Shown: positions 58,409 through 64,000 of the stretch, piece by piece
Layout: each line of letters starts with the position of its first letter
How positions within the stretch are numbered: the first letter of the stretch is position 1
Source of the DNA: Paenibacillus_AA sp045062745
GTDB lineage: Bacteria; Bacillota; Bacilli; Paenibacillales; NBRC-103111
DNA: 64,000 nt
NCBI RefSeq assembly: GCF_045062745.1
Contig: NZ_JBJGED010000040.1
Coordinates: forward strand, 1 to 64,000
Reading direction: 5' to 3'
The notes under the pieces: generated by a model
Seen by the model: the letters and a program-made list of their open reading frames with translations, nothing else
What the model was told of the DNA's origin: nothing
The model's database searches: none
Made by a program: the position numbers and the translations under genes

Positions 58409-58924
58409 CTAGTACATCAATATGACGATGAAGGCGCCCGCCAGCACGCCCAGGCTTCTCCACATCTTCTCATAGCGTCTCTGCTCGTCCCGGGCGACAT
58501 GTTCTTCCGCCTGCAGCAGGCCGGCGGCCAGCTTCAGGTGCTTCACTTGATCCTCCCGGTCGCTGACGCCGAGCGTGTGGCCGAGCTGGCTCCACGCTTC
58601 CCGCTCATTCGCGCGGAGGGCGGTCCGGCTCCAGTGCGCCTCTATGGCGTACCGCCAGCTCTCGCCCGCGGTGGCGCCATGCGCCTCCATCCGCTCGGCC
58701 GCCTCGAGCAGCATCGCGTCCAGCGGCGCGCCGAGCGTCGGGGCGATGCGGCGGAGCGCTTCGGCGAGCGGCGTGTAGCCGTACACCATCTCCGTCTCGA
58801 GCCGCTGCAGCGCTTGAATGAGCTGGCGCAGCTGCCAGGGCCGCCGCGCATACTGCGCCGCCCGGGCGAGCCCGTACAGCGAGCACGCCGCCAGTACGAG
58901 GAGCGCGCCGATCAGCTTCAGCAT
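58409..58924 (-). CDS. spoIIIAB: Stage III sporulation protein AB
   Basis: A 171-residue protein with transmembrane helices at both ends (about 3-21 and 153-170) and a helical middle related to type II/IV secretion F-type proteins. It overlaps spoIIIAA by 7 bases. Confidence 0.94.
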   Translation of the reverse strand: MLKLIGALLVLAACSLYGLARAAQYARRPWQLRQLIQALQRLETEMVYGYTPLAEALRRIAPTLGAPLDAMLLEAAERMEAHGATAGESWRYAIEAHWSRTALRANEREAWSQLGHTLGVSDREDQVKHLKLAAGLLQAEEHVARDEQRRYEKMWRSLGVLAGAFIVILMY

Positions 58925-60075
58925 GGCGGGCGCTCCTCGCCGGGCGGGGCTGCGGCGGCTGCGGGCGCCGCCGGCGCGGCGTGCACCGCGGCGCGCGAGA
59001 GCGCGGCCGGCGCCGGGGCCCGCGGCGCGGCGGCGAGCGGCCGGGCGGCCGGGCGGCGCGCAGTGGCGGGCGCGTCGCCCGAGTCGCCGGCCGGTGCCGC
59101 CCGTGCCGGCGCCGGCAGCCGCGCGAGCACGCGGCCCGCCGCGTCGGCGACGTCGGCGTGCACGCCGCCGGGGCTGCGTCGCAGCGCGACTAGCCGCGCG
59201 AAGCGGCCGGCGGCGAGCAGCTGCCGCAGCGCCGGCCGCCGGGCCGCGTCGTCAGCGTCGCGGGCGTGCGCCGTCGCGAGTACGACGATGCCGGCGTGCA
59301 GCGCCTCCTCGATCGCGTCGGCGTCGGCCTGCCGCCCGATCTCGTCCACGACGAGGACGTCCGGCGACATCGAGCGGATGAGCATCATCATGCCCTCCGC
59401 CTTCGGACAGCGGTCCAGCACATCGGTACGGGGCCCAACGTCGAACGTCGGTACGCCCTTGACGCACGCCGCGATCTCCGAGCGTTCGTCCACAATGCCG
59501 ACCTTGAGCCCGGCGGAACCGGCCGGTGCGGGCAGGGAGCCTCCCCAGCTGAGCAGCCGGGCCAAGTCGCGGATCATCGTGGTCTTCCCCTGCTGGGGAG
59601 GCGACAGGAAGAGCGTATGATGCGGGCGTCCGGAGGCCTCGTCCCACAAATGGGGCAAGAGCGGCAGCGCCGCGCCCGGACGCTCTCGGGCGATCCGGAT
59701 GTTGAAGCCCGCGATGTCGCGAATCAGCTTCACCTGCCCGTGCTCGAGCACCGTACGCCCGGCCAGTCCGACGCGATGGCCGCCCTGCACCGTGATATAG
59801 CCCCGCTTCAGCTCCTCCTCGAACGTATACACAGAATGGTCGGTCAGCAGGTCCAGGAGCTGCAGGCACTCATCCCGATTCGGCCGGTAGCCGCGGCCGG
59901 CGTCAGCGGTCCATTCGCCGCGTGCGGTGACGAAGCCGGCGCTGCCTGTGCCGGACAGCTCGAGCGGGCGCCCTTCCCGGATGCGCAGCTCTTCCATTCG
60001 ATCTCTGATTTCGGCGGGCACTTGCTCTATCAGTCTGCGAAGCGACGGCGGCAGAAATGGTAGAATCGGATTCAT
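58918..60075 (-). CDS. spoIIIAA: Stage III sporulation protein AA (ATPase)
   Basis: A 385-residue secretion-type ATPase powering the SpoIIIA-SpoIIQ complex. N-terminal region (1-130), P-loop SPPQQGKTT (about 160-168; family form usually GPPxxGKTT), Walker B-like DVLVVDEIGRQADADAIEE. The last 70 residues are Ala/Pro/Arg-rich low-complexity sequence, absent from the B. subtilis protein (about 307 residues). The start at 60075 follows GGAGG. Confidence 0.93.
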   Translation of the reverse strand: MNPILPFLPPSLRRLIEQVPAEIRDRMEELRIREGRPLELSGTGSAGFVTARGEWTADAGRGYRPNRDECLQLLDLLTDHSVYTFEEELKRGYITVQGGHRVGLAGRTVLEHGQVKLIRDIAGFNIRIARERPGAALPLLPHLWDEASGRPHHTLFLSPPQQGKTTMIRDLARLLSWGGSLPAPAGSAGLKVGIVDERSEIAACVKGVPTFDVGPRTDVLDRCPKAEGMMMLIRSMSPDVLVVDEIGRQADADAIEEALHAGIVVLATAHARDADDAARRPALRQLLAAGRFARLVALRRSPGGVHADVADAAGRVLARLPAPARAAPAGDSGDAPATARRPAARPLAAAPRAPAPAALSRAAVHAAPAAPAAAAAPPGEERPPC

Positions 60076-60110
60076 CAGACGGGCCTCCAAGTTTGTCCGC
60101 ATTTACAACA

Positions 60111-60140
60111 TATGTATGCTTGACCCGCTTCCGAATATGC
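60111..60140 (-). promoter_or_regulatory. Sigma-E promoter of the spoIIIA operon
   Basis: Minus strand GCATATT (60134-60140), 15-base spacer, CATACATA (60111-60118): a near-perfect sigma-E promoter, 36 bases upstream of spoIIIAA and just after yqhV. Confidence 0.85.
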
Positions 60141-60142
60141 TT

Positions 60143-60409
60143 CTATTTTTTCAGGATCCCGATAAAAATGCAGGCTACTCCGGCCGTAATCCAGACGATT
60201 TTGCCCCACGATAGTTTGTCCGCCATTCCTATCAAACCGACCGTCGTCGTCGAGATCAAAATGAGAGGCCCCACCATCGCTAGTCCCGTATTTACGAGAA
60301 GCGCCTTGTCGATCTGATTCAGCCTGAGCATCAGCAGCGCCGCCAGCAGCTCGATGCTGCCCGACACCACCCGAAGCATCGCCATAGTGAAAACGATTTT
60401 ATTGAACAT
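60143..60409 (-). CDS. yqhV: YqhV-like DUF2619 membrane protein
   Basis: An 88-residue protein with about three transmembrane helices (about 2-24, 30-51 and 60-86). It lies directly upstream of spoIIIAA, as yqhV does in Bacillus. GGGGAGG precedes the ATG at 60409; the frame runs further upstream without signal. Function unknown. Confidence 0.88.
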   Translation of the reverse strand: MFNKIVFTMAMLRVVSGSIELLAALLMLRLNQIDKALLVNTGLAMVGPLILISTTTVGLIGMADKLSWGKIVWITAGVACIFIGILKK

Positions 60410-60610
60410 GTCCTTCGGCCTCCCCGCTTCCGACCGCCGCCGCATTCCGCGGTATCCGGCCGTTTCGGCGGCCGGAGCAGTCTCTTTGTTCCCTACTGTA
60501 TGCGGGGTTGTCTACTTTTAGGCATGCGCACACCGATTAAGACACCCGCATATATTGCTCCCAGAGCACCACCCACCCCATTTTCAACCCAGCGAGGAGA
60601 TTTGTTTGAT

Positions 60611-61426
60611 ATGGACGTGACCTCACAATTGGAATGGCCAGCCGGGCTGCAGGATCCTTCCGGGTGTAGACAGGCGAAGCCCCGGAACCAGGGCATCACG
60701 ATGGTGATCGACAAGGGGCTTGGCCTGCATGCGTTTGAAGATTTGCTCCATACCGCGGCGCCTTATATTGATTTGATCAAACTCGGTTTCGGGACGAGTC
60801 CGTTGTATCCGGCCGAGCTGCTGAAGACGAAGCTTCAGATGGCAAGGCAGGCCGGCATCGAGACGATGCCGGGCGGGACGTTCCTCGAAGTAGCGGTCGT
60901 GCAAGGCGAAGTGGAGAACTGTTATCGGCTCATCCGGGAGCTGGGCTATACGGCGATTGAAGTGTCCGACGGGACGATCGACCTGTCGCGCAGCAAGCGC
61001 GACGAGCTGATTGGGCGGGGCTTGAATGCCGATCTGAAGGTGTACACGGAGTATGGCAAAAAATATTGGGGCTCGAAGATCGAGCTCGACCTGTTGATCG
61101 AGACGGTCATCGAGGATGTGCAGCAAGGGGCGGCTTTGGTGACGATCGAAGCGAGGGAATCGGGAGAAGGCGTAGGCATCTTCGATGAAAAAGGGGTTTG
61201 CCGGGATGACATGCTCCATAGCATGATTCGGCTGTTCCCGGATCCGGAGCGGGTATTGTGGGAAGCCCCGCAAAAATCGCAGCAAGTGCATCTGCTGAAG
61301 AAACTTGGGCCCGGCGTCCATCTAGGCAATATCGCTCCGCAAGACGTGTTCGCGCTGGAGACGCTTCGCCGCGGCCTCCGTTCGGATACGCTGGTCTGGG
61401 ATGCCTTGCCGGCGAATCCGTCATAA
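60611..61426 (+). CDS. comA: Phosphosulfolactate synthase
   Basis: A 271-residue TIM-barrel enzyme that adds sulfite to phosphoenolpyruvate to give (2R)-phospho-3-sulfolactate. Barrel motifs: DLIKLGFGTSPLYP, TMPGGTFLEVAVVQG, GYTAIEVSDGTIDLS and ARESGEGVGIFDEKG. In spore formers such as Bacillus (YitD-type) the pathway makes spore sulfolactate. GAGGAG lies 11 bases before the ATG at 60611. comB follows after 10 bases. Confidence 0.92.
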   Translation: MDVTSQLEWPAGLQDPSGCRQAKPRNQGITMVIDKGLGLHAFEDLLHTAAPYIDLIKLGFGTSPLYPAELLKTKLQMARQAGIETMPGGTFLEVAVVQGEVENCYRLIRELGYTAIEVSDGTIDLSRSKRDELIGRGLNADLKVYTEYGKKYWGSKIELDLLIETVIEDVQQGAALVTIEARESGEGVGIFDEKGVCRDDMLHSMIRLFPDPERVLWEAPQKSQQVHLLKKLGPGVHLGNIAPQDVFALETLRRGLRSDTLVWDALPANPS

Positions 61427-61436
61427 GGAGGCCGTT

Positions 61437-62144
61437 ATGCAAGTGAACGTGATCGCGAGCGTCCAAGAGGCGCGAAGCGAGGAGCTGCTAGGCCGAACGG
61501 TCATCGTGATCGACGTGCTGCGCGCGACGAGCACGATCGTGACCGCCTTGGCCCAAGGGGCAACCGCCATCCTCCCGGTGGAAACGGTTCAGCAGGCGAA
61601 GCTGGCTCAGCAACCCGGCGATCTGCTGGGCGGAGAACGGTACAGCAAGCGGATCGCCGGTTTCGATCTAGGCAATTCTCCGCTCGAGTACCAAGATCCG
61701 GCGATCGAAGGACGCCGCATCGTGCTGACGACGACGAACGGCACTCGCGCGATCCAGAAGTCGTCCCGGGCCGACTTCGTGTTGGCCGGCAGCCTGCTGA
61801 ACGCCGAGGCGTGCGCCCGCAAGGCCGCGGACTTGAACCGCAACATCGCCATCGTCTGCTCAGGCACGCAGGATGAGTTCGCGCTCGAGGACGGCTTGTG
61901 CGCCGGATTGCTCGTCCGGGAGCTGGAACGCATCTGGGGAGGAGGCTGCGAATCGATCAACGATCTCGGGCTCGCCATGCACCATGCCTATCTGGAGGCG
62001 GAGCCGCAGCTGGAGCGCGTCCTGCTCGCCAGCGCCAGCGGCAAAAAGCTGACCCAGCTGGGGCTGCGCGCCGACGTCCGTTTCTGCGCGCAAGTGAATG
62101 CCTACCCGCTCGTCCCGATGCTGCATGGCGAGCTGATGCGCTAA
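61437..62144 (+). CDS. comB: 2-phosphosulfolactate phosphatase
   Basis: A 235-residue ComB-type phosphatase removing phosphate from phosphosulfolactate to give (R)-sulfolactate. Conserved patches: VIVIDVLRATSTIVTALAQG, RIVLTTTNGTRAI, CSGTQDEFALEDGLCAG. AAGGAGG precedes the ATG. It forms a two-gene operon with comA. Confidence 0.92.
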   Translation: MQVNVIASVQEARSEELLGRTVIVIDVLRATSTIVTALAQGATAILPVETVQQAKLAQQPGDLLGGERYSKRIAGFDLGNSPLEYQDPAIEGRRIVLTTTNGTRAIQKSSRADFVLAGSLLNAEACARKAADLNRNIAIVCSGTQDEFALEDGLCAGLLVRELERIWGGGCESINDLGLAMHHAYLEAEPQLERVLLASASGKKLTQLGLRADVRFCAQVNAYPLVPMLHGELMR

Positions 62145-62213
62145 TCCGGCCGGTTCTAATTCCCCCTTGTCCTCATAGACTAAGAGGGAATCCATTGGAC
62201 GGGAGTAAAGCGC

Positions 62214-62675
62214 ATGAACGGCGATCTCATCCTGCTAGCTTTAATCATCATCGGACTCATCGGCCGGTCTCCGATCATCACGACGGCCGCTTGCGTACTG
62301 CTGGTTGTCAAGCTCATCCATCTGGAGCGCTACTTGCCTACGATCGAGCGGCGGGGGCTGGAGCTGGGGCTGCTCTTCCTGACGATGGGCGTGCTCGTTC
62401 CGTTCGCGAACGACCGCATTACGTACAAAGACATTTTAAGCGTATTTACCTCGTGGCCGGGCATTCTCGCCCTTGTCGGCGGGGCGATCGCGACCTATAT
62501 GAACGGCAAAGGCCTGGATTTGCTGAAGGTCGATCCGCAGCTCATCGTAGGGCTCGTCATCGGCTCAATCTTCGGAATCATCTTCCTGCGCGGCATTCCG
62601 GTCGGGCCTCTCATGGCGGCCGGCATAACCGCGCTGCTGCTGAAGATCGTCACGTTTGTCTTCGGAAAACTATGA
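62214..62675 (+). CDS. DUF441 membrane protein
   Basis: A 153-residue protein with four to five transmembrane helices and the family core LELGLLFLTMGVLVPFA and TSWPGILALVGGAIATYMNGKG. Function unknown. It is widespread in Bacillales (YtwI-like). ATG at 62214 follows GGGAGTAAAGCGC. Confidence 0.9.
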   Translation: MNGDLILLALIIIGLIGRSPIITTAACVLLVVKLIHLERYLPTIERRGLELGLLFLTMGVLVPFANDRITYKDILSVFTSWPGILALVGGAIATYMNGKGLDLLKVDPQLIVGLVIGSIFGIIFLRGIPVGPLMAAGITALLLKIVTFVFGKL

Positions 62676-62677
62676 GC

Positions 62678-62719
62678 AAAAAAGCCGGTCCTCGCACCAT
62701 TAGCGAGGACCGGCTTTTA
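62678..62719. terminator. Bidirectional terminator between the DUF441 gene and aspartate kinase
   Basis: Perfect AAAAGCCGGTCCTCGC / GCGAGGACCGGCTTTT stem with loop ACCATTA; T-run on both strands. Confidence 0.92.
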
Positions 62720-62730
62720 GTAGGAATGAA

Positions 62731-63987
62731 TTAGCGGCGTTCCGCAGGGCCGCCGACGAACGCTTGCTCCGTCGCGTCCAGCCCATAAGCCGTGTGCAGC
62801 GCGCGGACGACGTCGGCCAACTTCTCGCTCTCGATGATGCACGAGACGCGAATTTCCGACGTGCTGACCGTATTGATGCTCACGCCGAGCTCTGAGATCG
62901 TGGCGAACATTTTGGCCGCGACGCCCGGGTTGCTCACCATGCCGGCCCCGACGATGGACACCTTCACGAGACCGGTCTCGGCCTGGATGTCCTTGAAGCC
63001 TACTTCAGGCTGAATGCGGCGCAGGATTGCCACCGCCTTGTCGAGCTCCGAGGAAGCGAGCGTGAACGAAGTATCCGCTTCACCGTCGCGTACGCCGCCT
63101 TGCACGATGATGTCGACGTCCACCTTTTCCGCCGCCAGCGCGCCGAACACTTTGGCCAATTGCCCCGGTTTCTCCGGCACTCCCAGAATGCTAACCCGCG
63201 ATACGTTCTTATCGGAGGCGATGCCGCGTACGACAACTCCTTGCTCCATGACCGCTTCCTCCTTCACGAAAGTTCCTTCGTTATAATTGAAACTGGACCG
63301 CACGACCAACTGCACCTGATAATGCTTCGCGTACTCCACCGCTCTCGGGTGAAGGACGGCGGCGCCCAGGTTGGCCAGCTCCAGCATTTCGTCATATGAG
63401 ATTTCCTTCAGCTTGCGCGCGACCTTCACGACACGGGGATCAGTAGAATAGACCCCGTCCACGTCGGTGTAGATCTCGCACAAATCCGCCTGGATCGCAG
63501 CCGCGAGCGCCACCGCCGTCGTATCCGAGCCGCCTCGTCCGAGCGTCGTAATCTCGCCGTCGTCGGTCATCGCCTGGAACCCGGCCACAATGACGATCTT
63601 GCCTTCGTCCAGCGCGTCCAGCACGCGCTTCGGCTGAATGTCGGTAATTTTGGCTTTCCCGTGCACCGCATCCGTCCGGATGCCCGCTTGCCAGCCGGTG
63701 AACGACACCGCTTGCTCCCCGGCGCTCTGGATCGCCATCGTCAGCAGCGCGATCGAGATTTGCTCCCCGGTCGTAAGCAGCATATCCATTTCCCGAGCCG
63801 ACGGAGGGCCGGTCAAGATTTGCTGCGACAAATCAATCAGCTCGTCGGTCGTATCGCCCATAGCGGACACGACGACGACGCAGCGGTGTCCTTCCTGCTT
63901 GCGCTCCGCCACCCGTTTGGCTACACGCTTCATCCGTTCCGCATCGCCTACAGAACTTCCCCCGAATTTCATCACAATCAGAGACAA
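62731..63987 (-). CDS. Aspartate kinase
   Basis: A 418-residue kinase phosphorylating L-aspartate, the first step to lysine, threonine, methionine and diaminopimelate/dipicolinate. N-terminal kinase domain: VMKFGGSSVGD, TLGRGGSDTTAVALAAA, CEIYTDVDGVYSTDPRV; two C-terminal ACT domains (about 265-410; VSRVSILGVPEKPGQLAK, VGAGMVSNPGVAAKMF, INTVSTSEIRVSC). The start is a TTG at 63987 with GGAGTG just inside the window edge. Confidence 0.94.
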   Translation of the reverse strand: MSLIVMKFGGSSVGDAERMKRVAKRVAERKQEGHRCVVVVSAMGDTTDELIDLSQQILTGPPSAREMDMLLTTGEQISIALLTMAIQSAGEQAVSFTGWQAGIRTDAVHGKAKITDIQPKRVLDALDEGKIVIVAGFQAMTDDGEITTLGRGGSDTTAVALAAAIQADLCEIYTDVDGVYSTDPRVVKVARKLKEISYDEMLELANLGAAVLHPRAVEYAKHYQVQLVVRSSFNYNEGTFVKEEAVMEQGVVVRGIASDKNVSRVSILGVPEKPGQLAKVFGALAAEKVDVDIIVQGGVRDGEADTSFTLASSELDKAVAILRRIQPEVGFKDIQAETGLVKVSIVGAGMVSNPGVAAKMFATISELGVSINTVSTSEIRVSCIIESEKLADVVRALHTAYGLDATEQAFVGGPAERR

Positions 63988-64000
63988 CCTTGCTCACTCC

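Overview
The window is chromosomal DNA from an endospore-forming Firmicute, most likely of the Paenibacillaceae or a close relative. The evidence is a near-complete set of mother-cell and master sporulation genes (spo0A, spoIVB, spoIIM, spoIIIAA-AH, yqhV), Gram-positive ribosome binding sites, Bacillus-like synteny and a fairly high G+C content (high fifties by eye). No phage, insertion sequence or CRISPR array was found. The density of ordinary housekeeping genes suggests core genome with a few accessory insertions.

Layout. 1-9.4 kb: the fur/xerD neighbourhood on the minus strand (xerD cut by the window edge, yqzK, ald, fur, spoIIM, an EndoQ-type nuclease, nudF), with the small FtsZ inhibitor mciZ diverging from nudF; then a Uma2-type nuclease with a MerR-like mini-gene, an MFS exporter and a DUF3866 protein. 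9.4-13.5 kb: two divergent secreted proteins sharing the copper-amine-oxidase-like stalk domain, one behind a c-di-GMP-I riboswitch and the other behind a sigma-H/0A-box promoter. 13.6-20.5 kb: a peptidase T-like gene, a Prli42-like mini-protein and the branched-chain keto acid dehydrogenase genes lpdV-bkdAA-bkdAB-bkdB, next to yqzF. 20.5-24.2 kb: an overlapping operon of steA, a GT2 glycosyltransferase and an MraY-like enzyme, then a Tyr-rich protein and a Spo0E-like phosphatase. 24.3-26.6 kb: an SOS-box-controlled cassette with a Y-family polymerase between two related small proteins. 26.6-34.7 kb: accessory genes, namely an ArsB/NhaD-type transporter with a structured leader, a triple Sm-like protein, tRNA-Lys, a phosphoesterase, a quinone oxidoreductase, two cell-wall hydrolases and a sialidase-like secreted protein.

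34.7-50.4 kb is the classic locus read right to left: nusB, folD, xseA, xseB, ispA, then the large non-coding OLE RNA and its membrane partner oapA, dxs, tlyA, an unknown membrane protein, argR, recN, spoIVB, spo0A. A cre-controlled secreted carbohydrate-binding protein sits between ispA and the OLE RNA. 50.5-60.4 kb holds the alkaline shock genes (Asp23, AmaP, DUF2273), accBC and the whole spoIIIA operon behind a strong sigma-E promoter. 60.6-64 kb has the spore sulfolactate genes comA-comB, a DUF441 membrane protein and an aspartate kinase cut close to its start by the window edge.

The most striking system is the OLE ribonucleoprotein locus. Also notable are the SOS polymerase cassette, the riboswitch/sigma-H pair controlling the two stalk-domain proteins, and an unassigned three-way-junction leader upstream of the ArsB/NhaD-like transporter.
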